A stretch of 64,000 nucleotides of DNA from Marininema mesophilum (lineage in GTDB: Bacteria > Bacillota > Bacilli > Thermoactinomycetales > DSM-45169), in assembly GCF_900106775.1 (NCBI RefSeq), contig NZ_FNNQ01000006.1, positions 1-64,000 on the forward strand, read 5' to 3'. Of this stretch, positions 52,331-61,469 are shown one piece after another. Each line of letters begins with the position of its first letter. Position 1 is the first letter of the stretch. The notes beneath the pieces were generated by a model. That model saw nothing but the letters and a program-made list of their open reading frames with translations, searched no databases and was not told where the DNA came from. Both the position numbers and the translations under genes were made by a program.

Positions 52331-52348
52331 ATAAAGGAGGAATAGAAG

Positions 52349-54124
52349 ATGGCTGAGAAAACCATCATCAAAGGGGGAAGCTACCTCATCGAAGATCACT
52401 CCCCCCAGGATATCTTCACCCCTGAGGAGTTTACCGAAGAACAAAAGATGATTGGTAAGACCACCGAAGATTTCGCGAAGGATAAAGTACTTCCAGTACT
52501 GGAAGAGATCGAAGGTCACAACTTTGATCACACCGTGAAACTACTCGGTCAAGCTGGTGAGCTGGGTCTCCTTGGTGCAGATGTACCAGAAGCATATGGC
52601 GGTCTTGGACTGGATAAAATCAGCTCCTCACTCATCACCGAAAAATTTGCAGTCGCTCGTTCCTTCGCATTGAGCCATGGTGCTCACGTAGGTATCGGTA
52701 CACTTCCAATCGTTTTCTTCGGTAACGATGAGCAGAAGAAAAAATACCTCCCACCTCTTGCATCTGGAGAGAAATTTGCAGCTTACGCGTTAACTGAAGC
52801 AGGTTCCGGCTCGGATGCTCTCGGTGCTAAAACCGTTGCTAAGCTTTCTGAAGATGGTAAGCACTATATCCTCAACGGTACCAAACAATGGATCACTAAC
52901 TCTGCTTTTGCTGACATTTTTGTTGTTTACGCAAAAGTTGATGGGGAAAAGTTCACCGGCTTCATCGTCGAGAAGGACTTCCCAGGTGTATCCACCGGTG
53001 CTGAAGAAAAGAAAATGGGGATTAAAGGCTCCTCCACGCGGACCCTTATCCTCGATGATGCTCAAGTACCTGTTGAAAACGTTCTTTACGAAATCGGAAA
53101 AGGTCACCAAATCGCTTTCAATATCTTAAACATCGGCCGTTACAAGCTGGGTGTAGGTACCCTTGGTTCCTCCAAGCGGGTGATCGAAATTTCCGCGAAG
53201 TATGCTAACGAACGCAAGCAGTTTAACACCCCGATCTCTCAGTTCCCATTGATCCAAGAGAAGCTGGCCACTATGGCAGCGAAGACCTATGCTTTGGAGA
53301 GCGCAATCTATCGGACAGGTGGCTTCTTCGAACAAGGTATGTCCCACCTGGAAAATGCTGAGGGTGCAGCAGCTGCAAAAGCAATCGCTGAGTACGCTGT
53401 AGAATGCTCCATCACCAAAATTTTTGGCTCTGAAGTGCTTGACTACGTTGCTGACCAAGGTGTACAGATCCACGGTGGTTACGGCTTCATGCAGGAGTAT
53501 GAAGTAGAGAACATGTACCGTGATGCTCGGATTAACCGGATTTTTGAAGGTACCAACGAAATCAATCGTCTGTTGATCCCAGGAACCCTTCTCCGTAAAG
53601 CCATGAAGGGCGAACTACCTGTAATGGAGAAACTAGGTGGTTTGCAAGAAGAGCTTATGATGATGATGCCGTCTCTCTCTGATGAAGAGCCAGCTCTGCT
53701 TGAAAAAGAAGCGGAACTAATCGCCAATGCCAAAAACATCTTCCTGATGGGAACTGGCCTTGCTGTTGAGAAGTTCGGTATGAAGCTCGATAAACAACAA
53801 GAAATCTTATCTGACGCTGCAGACATCGCAATAGAAATCTTCGCGATGGAAAGTGCGCTACTGCGTACTAAAAAAGCGATTGAAAAAGACGGTGAAGAGA
53901 AAGCAAAAGCAAAAGTGGAACTCACCACCGCTTATGTTTATGAAGCTTTCCCACGCATCGAGCAATGTTCGAAGCGTATTCTAGCTGCCATGGAAGAAGG
54001 AGACACCCTGCGTACACAGCTTTCCATTCTGAAGAAATTAACTCGTTACGACCTCATCAACGAGATTGAGCTGAAGCGAAATATCGCTAAGCGCATCATC
54101 GAAGAAGAGTGTTATGTAATCTGA
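52349..54124 (+). CDS. fadE: Acyl-CoA dehydrogenase
   Basis: The 591-residue flavoenzyme does the first oxidation of beta-oxidation. It has YALTEAGSGSDALGAKT, GIKGSSTRTL, GVQIHGGYGFMQEYEVENMY and the catalytic region RIFEGTNEINR. It is longer than classical 380-residue members and has the C-terminal extension of the YusJ type. AAGGAGG precedes the ATG, 18 bases after fadA. Confidence 0.96.
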   Translation: MAEKTIIKGGSYLIEDHSPQDIFTPEEFTEEQKMIGKTTEDFAKDKVLPVLEEIEGHNFDHTVKLLGQAGELGLLGADVPEAYGGLGLDKISSSLITEKFAVARSFALSHGAHVGIGTLPIVFFGNDEQKKKYLPPLASGEKFAAYALTEAGSGSDALGAKTVAKLSEDGKHYILNGTKQWITNSAFADIFVVYAKVDGEKFTGFIVEKDFPGVSTGAEEKKMGIKGSSTRTLILDDAQVPVENVLYEIGKGHQIAFNILNIGRYKLGVGTLGSSKRVIEISAKYANERKQFNTPISQFPLIQEKLATMAAKTYALESAIYRTGGFFEQGMSHLENAEGAAAAKAIAEYAVECSITKIFGSEVLDYVADQGVQIHGGYGFMQEYEVENMYRDARINRIFEGTNEINRLLIPGTLLRKAMKGELPVMEKLGGLQEELMMMMPSLSDEEPALLEKEAELIANAKNIFLMGTGLAVEKFGMKLDKQQEILSDAADIAIEIFAMESALLRTKKAIEKDGEEKAKAKVELTTAYVYEAFPRIEQCSKRILAAMEEGDTLRTQLSILKKLTRYDLINEIELKRNIAKRIIEEECYVI

Positions 54125-54177
54125 TTAACAAAGATAAACCCTTCTAGCTACATGTGTGCACCTCTTAAAGTAGTCAG

Positions 54178-54225
54178 TGGAGCCCCCTGGGCAGGTTCCA
54201 ACCTACATTAGGGGGTGCATTGCTT
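54178..54225 (+). terminator. Possible terminator of fadNAE
   Basis: GCCCCCT and AGGGGGTGC enclose an AGGTTccAACCT stem; the T tract after it is poor. Confidence 0.45.
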
Positions 54226-54332
54226 TATAGAAAGAAATCGAATGGTTTTGTCGCACTCTTCATAAAAGGGTATCATGAAGAGAAGAGGAACTTTTAATTA
54301 ACAAACGCCATATTGAAAAGGAGATGGGTCCC

Positions 54333-54656
54333 ATGCCATCTAATTACCGATCAAGTTCGACAACGATTCATCAAACACCAGAACAAAATGTTCGCGATCG
54401 TTTAGTAACAGCGTATCTCGTATGGCTATTCCTCGGTACCTTTGGCTTTCATCGCTTTTATCTTGGACGAAAGAACTCCGGACTCGTCATGGCCTTACTT
54501 GGCCCGCTTTTTCTAGCTTTTGGATTGTTTTTTTACCAGTTGAAAGGGCTTGGTGTCTCCCCATGGATTGCAATTGCTCCATTTGCTCTTTGGTGGTTGA
54601 TAGATGGGTTGCTTATTCCTAGTTGGGCACGGCAGGCTACGGGTGCACGGGCCTAG
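54333..54656 (+). CDS. TM2 domain-containing protein
   Basis: The 107-residue protein has a short polar N-terminus and the TM2 pattern: VTAYLVWLFLGTFGFHRFYL, GRKNSGLVMALLG, and LWWLIDGLLIPSW. Such proteins are small membrane proteins of unknown role. ATG at 54333 is 9 bases after AAAAGGAG. Confidence 0.8.
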   Translation: MPSNYRSSSTTIHQTPEQNVRDRLVTAYLVWLFLGTFGFHRFYLGRKNSGLVMALLGPLFLAFGLFFYQLKGLGVSPWIAIAPFALWWLIDGLLIPSWARQATGARA

Positions 54657-54758
54657 AGATCTTTGTTGATAAAGGAGTCAGCTTTCCTTTGGAGTAATGC
54701 TGACTATCTCTGTCGGGCTGACTTTCCTAGAAGGGATGACCGCTGGGAGGTGAAGGTC

Positions 54759-55880
54759 TTGCTCCAACGATGGATGGGACGTTATTTAGCGATTTATTTG
54801 GGCGTTCCTTGTGTCCTGGCTCTGCTCTATGTGGCCATTTATCTGGGTTGGCGGGATTCCGTTCACTTTTATCTTTTCTGGCTGGGGGAGTCGTACATAT
54901 TTCCGATTTTTCCGGTGGTAGCCCTTGTAGTATGGCGGGTGCATTGGGGAAAACGTCATCCGCTACTTTATCTATTGTTAACCCTGCTGTTGTTGATAGG
55001 GGCTACCTGGATTGGAACAGAAGATGCGAAAAAAGATTTCGGTGAAGTCAAACAAAAGAAGTTACATCCCTTAGGAGTCGTGGAAGGGGATGTTTTGACA
55101 GCGGATGGGACCTATGAAGTTCTATATTTTCCTTATGATGAAAAGCGACTGCTTAAATGTATTCGTGAAAGAGAGACGATTAATGCCTGGGTAGTGGAAA
55201 AGAAGTCACTTATTGTGGCTTTCGTAGAGCCTGAATTTGCATCTTATAAGGTTATGGAACGATTAATGGATTTGGGAACGGCATTATTTGTCTTTATCGT
55301 ATTCGCCGTTTTTTACTGGGTAACGATGCGGATCTGGTGGAGAGATATCGAAGTGGGCAAAAACGAAGTTAGAATCCGTAACTGGCGTCAGCCAACCAGT
55401 CATATCCCCTTGAACGACGTCATTCATATCCATTTAGATAAAACAGAAGAAGATATTCGTATAGAGACAGAAGAGATGGTATATAACTTTCCCTATGATG
55501 TGGAGGGGGCACGGGAGGTAGTTGCTGCTGCTGAACGAACAGGCCTAACACCCTTGCTGGGAGGAGAACGATGGATACGTGATGTACAATGTGAAGAGCT
55601 ACGTATTGAAAAAGAGTGCCTCATCTGTCTAGGTGACAAGGGATGGACGGTACCGTATCGTAAGGTGTTTCTTTTATCCTGGGATTCACTCATCCAGATT
55701 GAGCTAGATGATGATACTGTACATACCATTACAGATCGGCGATATCTCGATCAGGCATGGTATGAGGAGTTAGCTAGTAGGGTTACTGCTTGCTGGGAAG
55801 AGATGAAGCTCCAATATACAACACGAGTGGAACCAGATACAGGGGTTGTTGTTCACTCTCTTTGTGATGATGAGGGATAG
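54759..55880 (+). CDS. Hypothetical membrane protein, 373 aa
   Basis: The product has three N-terminal hydrophobic segments, an extracytoplasmic stretch (KLHPLGVVEGDVLTADGTYE), another transmembrane segment (ALFVFIVFAVFYWVTMRI) and a soluble domain of about 170 residues with repeated short strands (IRNWRQPTSHIPLNDVIHI). No family is recognised; the last part resembles PH-like domains of small bacterial membrane proteins, tentatively. TTG at 54759 was chosen 8 bases after GGGAGG. A terminator follows. Confidence 0.6.
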   Translation: MLQRWMGRYLAIYLGVPCVLALLYVAIYLGWRDSVHFYLFWLGESYIFPIFPVVALVVWRVHWGKRHPLLYLLLTLLLLIGATWIGTEDAKKDFGEVKQKKLHPLGVVEGDVLTADGTYEVLYFPYDEKRLLKCIRERETINAWVVEKKSLIVAFVEPEFASYKVMERLMDLGTALFVFIVFAVFYWVTMRIWWRDIEVGKNEVRIRNWRQPTSHIPLNDVIHIHLDKTEEDIRIETEEMVYNFPYDVEGAREVVAAAERTGLTPLLGGERWIRDVQCEELRIEKECLICLGDKGWTVPYRKVFLLSWDSLIQIELDDDTVHTITDRRYLDQAWYEELASRVTACWEEMKLQYTTRVEPDTGVVVHSLCDDEG

Positions 55881-55905
55881 TCGGGTTCTAGCTCAAGAAC
55901 GGCGA

Positions 55906-55938
55906 AACAAGCCCACTGTCCTCGCAGTGGGCTTGTTT
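55906..55938 (+). terminator. Terminator after the membrane protein gene
   Basis: AAACAAGCCCACTG and CAGTGGGCTTGTTT form a 14-bp perfect stem. Confidence 0.85.
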
Positions 55939-56042
55939 AATAGATCAATACTGTTGATCACGTTTCAAAAGAACTTGAAATGTAGGAGTGCATACGCTCC
56001 ATCGCGTTCAAGTAACGCATCATGTGGAATTTCCTAACTACC

Positions 56043-56255
56043 TCAATTTGTTAAAGCTTTTTTATAAATATTAGTATCTACAGTTTTGGTGATATCCAGC
56101 TCGCCTTTAAGCAGACCATTGTTTTGAAACCATTTGCTCCAAGTAGATAGATTATCTACCCATAGCTTCGCATTTCGATCAATGTAAGGCAAATTATCCG
56201 CGATTTTGTCTTCTTCTTTGTCCTGTATTGCCTTTTTAAAGGCGATACAATCAAT
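56043..56255 (-). pseudogene. ABC transporter substrate-binding protein, C-terminal remnant
   Basis: The minus strand reads about 70 residues (AIQDKEEDKIADNLPYIDRN, then WSKWFQNNGLLKGELDIT and KTVDTNIYKKALTN) ending in TGA, the end of an NMT1/SsuA/ThiY-like solute-binding protein. A stop closes the frame upstream and no start is present, so only the tail of the gene survives. Confidence 0.75.
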
Positions 56256-56328
56256 TTATTCCCACTAAGCATCACAGGTCGTCCGACACGTATGAATCAA
56301 TCGTCGCGCGTTTGCTATTTCATCCACA

Positions 56329-56372
56329 AGGCCCCCTAAATTATAGGGGGCTTGTGGATGAATATAAAAAAC
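56329..56372. repeat. Long near-perfect inverted repeat
   Basis: TTCATCCACAAG-GCCCCCTA is followed by AATT and TAGGGGGC-TTGTGGATGAA, arms of 19 to 20 bases with one bulge. There is no T run, so it is not a simple terminator. Confidence 0.65.
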
Positions 56373-56573
56373 ATATTTTTATACAAATTATAAATCAAAT
56401 AAAAACAAAGTTATGTTATTTAAGTGATTTAAAAATAATTAAATAATAAACAAAAATAAAAAAATTGGAAAATCACCAAACTGACTATTTTGAATTTACC
56501 ATTAATGTTTTTTTGAGATAAAATAATTTTTTCATAAGACAAATTTCCCTAAATTTCGACAAGTAAGTAGAGT
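56373..56573. other. AT-rich island
   Basis: About 200 bases are strongly AT-rich with runs of A and T and no coding frame. It precedes the fusion-protein operon and is unlike the surrounding DNA. It could be a bent upstream promoter region or a leftover of an insertion. Confidence 0.6.
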
Positions 56574-56599
56574 TATAATGTTACCGTACGTATTGGTAA
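56574..56599 (+). promoter_or_regulatory. Promoter -10 and operator-like repeat of the fusion operon
   Basis: A perfect TATAAT at 56574-56579 is followed by TTACC N9 GGTAA at 56581-56599. No matching -35 lies at 16-18 bases, so an activator or other sigma factor is possible. Confidence 0.4.
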
Positions 56600-56716
56600 T
56601 TGATGGATAGGAGACGAGGAACAGGTTTAAATGTGTCACTATCCAAGATGCCGACTCTTGTTGACTAGGTTTATTGGAGAAAAAGGAGTTTGAGTTCATT
56701 AAAGGAAGGGACGACT

Positions 56717-58678
56717 ATGAAGAATCAAGAAAGTAAAGCGTTGTGGATAACGATTTATTCACACATAACTAGCCCATCTACGTGGATGGGATATCTGTCG
56801 GCAATACTGATGTATTTGTCATACGCCTTTGCTGGGGATGCTTGGTTAAACCCTGGACTTTTGGGTGTATGTCTATTTATCGGGATCTGTCTTCCGTATT
56901 ACTCTAAGGTTAGCAACCGGGTTGATGAGTGGTTTGCATTTAAAACGGCTCTCGTAACACCAGGTAGAATTGGCCGTTTTATGATACAGTTGGTTTTTAA
57001 CCTCGCTGTCTTCTTCACCTTCTTGGCTACGGAAGTAGTTCGCACAGAGGACGCGGGAGCACTAGGTGGTGTGTGGGGCATTGCGATATTAACTACCGCT
57101 GCCTCTCAAGGAATTCAGTATCTAGCTATCGCCCTAGCCAACCGTGAAATTGGGGAAACCAACCGAAATGTGGCTGCTGGTCTTGCTATTAATATTCTGA
57201 TTACAGCAGCCGCAGCGGCTGGTTTGGGTTGGACGCGACCTGCATTTATTATTGTCGGAATTGTTTTTGGCGTGTTGGTGTTTGGGCTAGGGATTGCCTC
57301 TGATTGGAGGGGAATGTTCCCTCGTAAGGGTGGGATCGGTGTTTTTTTTGGGACTTTTAACCCAATTCATAATACTCATCTTGCTATTGTGCAGCGAGCA
57401 ATCGAAGAACGGGGATTAGAGAGGGTAATTATCCATTCCACGGTCATTCCTAAGCTGCACGCGGATGCGCTAAAAAGTGGTGAAATCGTTCTTGATCATA
57501 GAGAACGAGGAATGCGTGTCTATAAGACAACGGATAAGGCGGATGTTCATGTACGCTACTTCCCAACGGGTCATCGTTTTTATGAATTTGATACCCGTAA
57601 GAAATTGATGGAGTGGGCAGTAGAAGAGGCAGGGATGTCGGATCGAGTAGAGATCATGTCTCTACCTGAACAGTATGAACGAGATGGATTCTACGGCATC
57701 CTGGGTGAAATTCGTCGCCTTCATCCTGGGAAGCGAATTCATGGCATTCACGGTAGTGACCTTGGTGGGATGTGGGTGCGGCGGATTTATGACGAATCAG
57801 GTTGGATCACTCCTTTCCCGATTCGACGGGTAGATGGTGTCTCTGCCACAGCAATTCGGGATGGAGCGAAGGGGATGGCTTCCCAAGCAGTGGAAAGGGT
57901 GTTGGCCGCCTTTGCAGCTGGGGATGAATCCATCCTTATCAGTGGACGTCTCTATGATATTCAGGAGGGTCTACTTGAGGAAGTTACACCTACGCCTGAA
58001 ATAGAGAAAGAACTAGAGGGAGTAGGTGGAGTAGAAACCGCAGCAGGATTAGTGGTTGAAGGTGCAACGGCTATTTTGTCTCCTATCCAACCTGATGAAA
58101 ACGCAAAACTAAATATTCGTGTGGTAGAAACTGAAGATGATCGGATCAAGTCCTTTTTAGTGCGCGGAATTGTGTATATGCATGGTCAACAATGCCCCTA
58201 TCGCGAAGAATTTGATCTCAATGATCATACAGCCACTCAAATTGTAGGAACCGTGGGTGATGAGCCAATTCTTACAGCACGTATTCGGTATTTTGGCGGT
58301 TTTGTGAAATTTGAGCGGTTAGGAATTCGTGAGGAATATCGTGGAAGAGGATATGGTCACAACCTTATTCAGTTCATGATGGGACTTGCGGAAAAGAAAG
58401 GGTATCGACGTTTCTATCTTCATTCCCAAACGAGGCTAGAGAGCTTTTATGAGCAGTATGGATTTAAACGTGTAGGAGATCCCTTTATGTTCTCTGACCA
58501 TAGCTATATCGAGATGGTAGCAGGAGGGCAAGGGTTTGCCTCCCGTCCCGAAATCGATAAATGGATAGGGACAGAGCCTCTTCGCTTAAATCGTCCTGAA
58601 GGAAACATGGATGAGCCAGGGCCGATGGAAGAGTCCTTGGACCGTCTTAAAGAAGATTCGTTGAACACGGTCAGTTGA
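56717..58678 (+). CDS. Membrane-nucleotidyltransferase-acetyltransferase fusion
   Basis: The 653-residue protein joins three parts. Residues about 20-200 contain six hydrophobic segments. Residues about 207-400 form a cytidylyltransferase/NMNAT-like domain with GVFFGTFNPIHNTHLA and the second motif VSATAIRDG (about 374-382). Residues about 470-600 form a GNAT domain (FVKFERLGIREEYRGRGYGH, FYEQYGFKRVGDPF). Both catalytic motifs look intact. ATG at 56717 follows AAGGAAGGG; the TTG at 56690 is too close to its site. It is the first gene of an operon with an M20 peptidase and an isochorismatase-like enzyme. Substrate unknown. Confidence 0.85.
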   Translation: MKNQESKALWITIYSHITSPSTWMGYLSAILMYLSYAFAGDAWLNPGLLGVCLFIGICLPYYSKVSNRVDEWFAFKTALVTPGRIGRFMIQLVFNLAVFFTFLATEVVRTEDAGALGGVWGIAILTTAASQGIQYLAIALANREIGETNRNVAAGLAINILITAAAAAGLGWTRPAFIIVGIVFGVLVFGLGIASDWRGMFPRKGGIGVFFGTFNPIHNTHLAIVQRAIEERGLERVIIHSTVIPKLHADALKSGEIVLDHRERGMRVYKTTDKADVHVRYFPTGHRFYEFDTRKKLMEWAVEEAGMSDRVEIMSLPEQYERDGFYGILGEIRRLHPGKRIHGIHGSDLGGMWVRRIYDESGWITPFPIRRVDGVSATAIRDGAKGMASQAVERVLAAFAAGDESILISGRLYDIQEGLLEEVTPTPEIEKELEGVGGVETAAGLVVEGATAILSPIQPDENAKLNIRVVETEDDRIKSFLVRGIVYMHGQQCPYREEFDLNDHTATQIVGTVGDEPILTARIRYFGGFVKFERLGIREEYRGRGYGHNLIQFMMGLAEKKGYRRFYLHSQTRLESFYEQYGFKRVGDPFMFSDHSYIEMVAGGQGFASRPEIDKWIGTEPLRLNRPEGNMDEPGPMEESLDRLKEDSLNTVS

Positions 58679-58713
58679 AAGAAACGGATAACGTTAGAAA
58701 GGAGTCGATTCCA

Positions 58714-59967
58714 ATGAAGCGATGGCAAGGTTGGAATACAAAAGTCGTGTGGAGTCTGTGCTTGTCGTTAGTACTTGGATTGTTTATCGTTGGTGTGATA
58801 CGTATAGAAGCGAAAGACAATACAACTCCTGCGGTGGAAGGGATCGATTCTCGCTGGGTAAATGTTCTGCAAAAGCTCGTCGATGAAAATTCATCGACGG
58901 ATAATGTAGCAGGTTCAGAAAAAAATCGCGAGATAATGATCCAGGAATTTGATAAACTAGGATTTAAGTCCACAGTGAAAGAAGGGACTCAAGGTAGGAA
59001 AGTAGTCTCTTTCCAGAAGGCTGGAGCGAAGCCGGAATTAGCGCTAATTGGTCATGTAGACACTGTTTTTCCAAAGGACTCTTCCTTCGATAAGCTTAAA
59101 GTGGAAGGGAACCGTTTGTCTGGCCCCGGTGTGATAGATATGAAGGGTGGACTCGTCATGATGCTAAACATCGTCGATGAGTTGAACCGCACCGATCCTG
59201 AGCTAGCTGGAAAGATTCGCGTGATCATCAATGATGATGAAGAGACGGGCTCCGTGGGTACCAACGCGATCCTTAAAGACCTTACAAAGGACTTAAAATA
59301 TGGGTTAGTGCTAGAGCCTGGACTACCGGATGGGTCCTTGGTAACGTCACATATGGGTGTACGCTGGCTTCAAGTGGATGTACACGGGAAAGCTTCCCAT
59401 GCTGGTTTAGAACCACAAAGTGGGATTGACGCTTGTACAGAAGCTTCATACAAAACCACAAAACTTTCTCGCATTACCGATTACAAAAAAGGTCCCTTTG
59501 TCAATCCAGGGGTGATCCAGGGTGGAACAAAACCCAATGTGGTCTGTGAAAATGCAACGATAAAAATGGATATTCGCTTCTTTGGTAAGAAAGATCTCGA
59601 CCGTGCAACGAAAAGGATTAAAAAAATCACCGATCATAGTACCGTGTATAACAAAAAGTTGAAACAAGGGACTAAGTCGGAATTGAAGCAATTGGCGGAA
59701 TTGCCGCCGATGACAGAATCCTCCACTGCTGATTTATTCAAATTTGCACAGGAAGCTGGAAAAGAATTAGGTCAATCCGTAACCGGTAAGCAAGTAGGAT
59801 ATGGAAGTGATGCAAACCACCTCGCCCCTACTGGATTGAAGCTACTTGTTGGCCTTGGCCCATATGGTGGAGGCATGCATACCAATAACGAATTTATGGA
59901 TGCCGCTAACTATGAAAAGAGGTTGAAACTAAATCTATCCCTGATTGGGAAAGTATTAAAAAAATAG
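58714..59967 (+). CDS. M20-family metallopeptidase, exported
   Basis: The 417-residue protein starts with a basic region and one hydrophobic segment (VVWSLCLSLVLGLFIVGVIR), so it is secreted or anchored outside. The M20 zinc-site residues are all present: H114/D116 (GHVDTVF), D142 (VIDMKGG), E176/E177 (DDEETGS), an Asp/Glu in LEPGLPDG, and H389 (GGMHTNNEF). It resembles glutamate carboxypeptidases. ATG at 58714 lies 9 bases after AAAGGAG. The substrate is unknown; the operon partners suggest cleavage of an amide-linked metabolite. Confidence 0.88.
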   Translation: MKRWQGWNTKVVWSLCLSLVLGLFIVGVIRIEAKDNTTPAVEGIDSRWVNVLQKLVDENSSTDNVAGSEKNREIMIQEFDKLGFKSTVKEGTQGRKVVSFQKAGAKPELALIGHVDTVFPKDSSFDKLKVEGNRLSGPGVIDMKGGLVMMLNIVDELNRTDPELAGKIRVIINDDEETGSVGTNAILKDLTKDLKYGLVLEPGLPDGSLVTSHMGVRWLQVDVHGKASHAGLEPQSGIDACTEASYKTTKLSRITDYKKGPFVNPGVIQGGTKPNVVCENATIKMDIRFFGKKDLDRATKRIKKITDHSTVYNKKLKQGTKSELKQLAELPPMTESSTADLFKFAQEAGKELGQSVTGKQVGYGSDANHLAPTGLKLLVGLGPYGGGMHTNNEFMDAANYEKRLKLNLSLIGKVLKK

Positions 59968-59979
59968 GAGTGATCCGAT

Positions 59980-60525
59980 TTGGAAAAGAAAAATGCGTTG
60001 GTTGTCATTGATGTTCAGCGTGAATATGTGACCGAGGGTCGCCCATTTTTCCTAAATGGTATCAATTCTTCTTTGAACAATATCCAAAGTGTGTTGGAAA
60101 AAGCACGGAAGGATGGTTGGGAGATCATCCATGTGCGCCATATCCAAGAGAGTAATCTCTTTGCAAAGGATTCCGAGTTTGCTGACTTTGTACCCGGCTT
60201 TGAACCAAGAGAAGGAGAGAAAGAGATTCATAAAGACAATTTCTCCTGTTTCTCCGCCTCCGAGTTTGAACAACTCTTAGAAGGATTGAAAGACCATATA
60301 ATTCATATTGTTGGTTACGGTTCTACGATGTGCTGCCTCTCTACGATCATCGAAGGCTATCACAAGGGCTATGAGATGGTATTCATCCACGATGCTTCCC
60401 GTGCAAAACAGACCAATAGCTTCGATGAAGATTCCCATCATGACCATGCGACAGAATATCTAGCCACATTCTCCAAAGTTATTTCCACAGAAGATGTATT
60501 AAACTCTCTTGGAGTAACGAAATAA
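59980..60525 (+). CDS. Isochorismatase-like cysteine hydrolase
   Basis: The 181-residue protein has the Asp-Lys-Cys triad of the family: D11 (LVVIDVQREY), K85 (EIHKDNFSCF) and C118 (YGSTMCCLST). Members include nicotinamidase and N-carbamoyl amidohydrolases. TTG is 9 bases after AGGAGTG, 12 bases after the M20 stop. With a nucleotidyltransferase domain in the same operon, a pyridine or amide substrate is possible but unproved. Confidence 0.88.
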   Translation: MEKKNALVVIDVQREYVTEGRPFFLNGINSSLNNIQSVLEKARKDGWEIIHVRHIQESNLFAKDSEFADFVPGFEPREGEKEIHKDNFSCFSASEFEQLLEGLKDHIIHIVGYGSTMCCLSTIIEGYHKGYEMVFIHDASRAKQTNSFDEDSHHDHATEYLATFSKVISTEDVLNSLGVTK

Positions 60526-60534
60526 AGGTAGTTC

Positions 60535-60580
60535 AAAGAGAGGTACTGACCCTTCGGGTCTAGTACCTCTCTTATTTTGT
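60535..60580 (+). terminator. Terminator of the fusion operon
   Basis: AAGAGAGGTACT pairs with AGTACCTCTCTT around a GACCC-TTCG-GGGTC-like core; ATTTTGTTTT follows. Confidence 0.85.
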
Positions 60581-60602
60581 TTTAGAAGAATGGATCATCC
60601 GA

Positions 60603-61355
60603 TCAACTCCGGTCACGAAACACTCGTGCAACCATCGCAACCATCCAGTTCCGAGGAATTAAGCGCGAGAAGAAAGTGAGTAGCCAGTTATTCATCCCAG
60701 GGAGAATAAACGACTTCCCTTGCTCACTAGCAAGTAACCCCTGACGCGCCACCTCCACCGCTGTCATCGGACGATACTGGCGGATTCCGGTAAGTTCTGC
60801 AAACTCACTCTTCGTACTGCCGGGGCACAATGCTGTAATCGTCACACCGCTACCTTTTACCTCTCTATGTAGTGCCTCACTATAGTGAAGAACAAAGGAT
60901 TTTGTTGCCCCATACCCTGTCATATAAGGAGTGGGGAAAAAGGAGGCAAGCGATCCTACTTGGATAATCTGCCCCGATTTTTTTGCTAGCATAGAGGGAA
61001 GTGCGGCACGGGTGAGCGTAGTAAGGGCAACAACATTGAGCCGAATCATCTCTGCCTCCTTCTCTGGATTCGTTTCTGCTGTGGGGCCATATAAACCAAA
61101 ACCGGCGTTGTTAATAAGTAAGTCAATCGGATGGGTTAAGATATAGTTTTGAACTCGAGTAAGCCCCTCTGGAGTTGCAAGATCGGCAACTAAGATTTCG
61201 GCCGAGCCACCTCGGGTGTTAATTTCAGAAGCAATACTCTGTAGACGTTTCTCCCTCCGGGCGACGAGAACCAGATGGAGCTTTTTTTCAGCGAGTAGAC
61301 AGGCGAATGCTTCTCCAATTCCGGCGGATGCACCGGTAATCAGTGCGGTAGGCAT
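60603..61355 (-). CDS. Short-chain dehydrogenase/reductase
   Basis: The 250-residue SDR has the cofactor motif TGASAGIGEAFA, NNAG, the serine near QVGSLASF and the catalytic YxxxK in TGYGATKSF. It is of the DltE-like class of uncertain substrate. ATG follows GGAGGTG. Convergent with the fusion operon. Confidence 0.9.
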   Translation of the reverse strand: MPTALITGASAGIGEAFACLLAEKKLHLVLVARREKRLQSIASEINTRGGSAEILVADLATPEGLTRVQNYILTHPIDLLINNAGFGLYGPTAETNPEKEAEMIRLNVVALTTLTRAALPSMLAKKSGQIIQVGSLASFFPTPYMTGYGATKSFVLHYSEALHREVKGSGVTITALCPGSTKSEFAELTGIRQYRPMTAVEVARQGLLASEQGKSFILPGMNNWLLTFFSRLIPRNWMVAMVARVFRDRS

Positions 61356-61410
61356 TTAGGGACACCTCCATAGAATAAAATCGTGGATGGGCTACAGATG
61401 GATCATATAG

Positions 61411-61443
61411 AAATCGCGCTAGTTCCCTGTGGGTTAAGCGCGA
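61411..61443 (-). terminator. Possible terminator of proline dehydrogenase gene
   Basis: On the minus strand CGCGCT and AGCGCG close a stem with internal CCC/GGG pairs; only a short T-rich tract follows. Confidence 0.4.
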
Positions 61444-61469
61444 GGAAAAGAGTTTATATAAGAAAAGGA

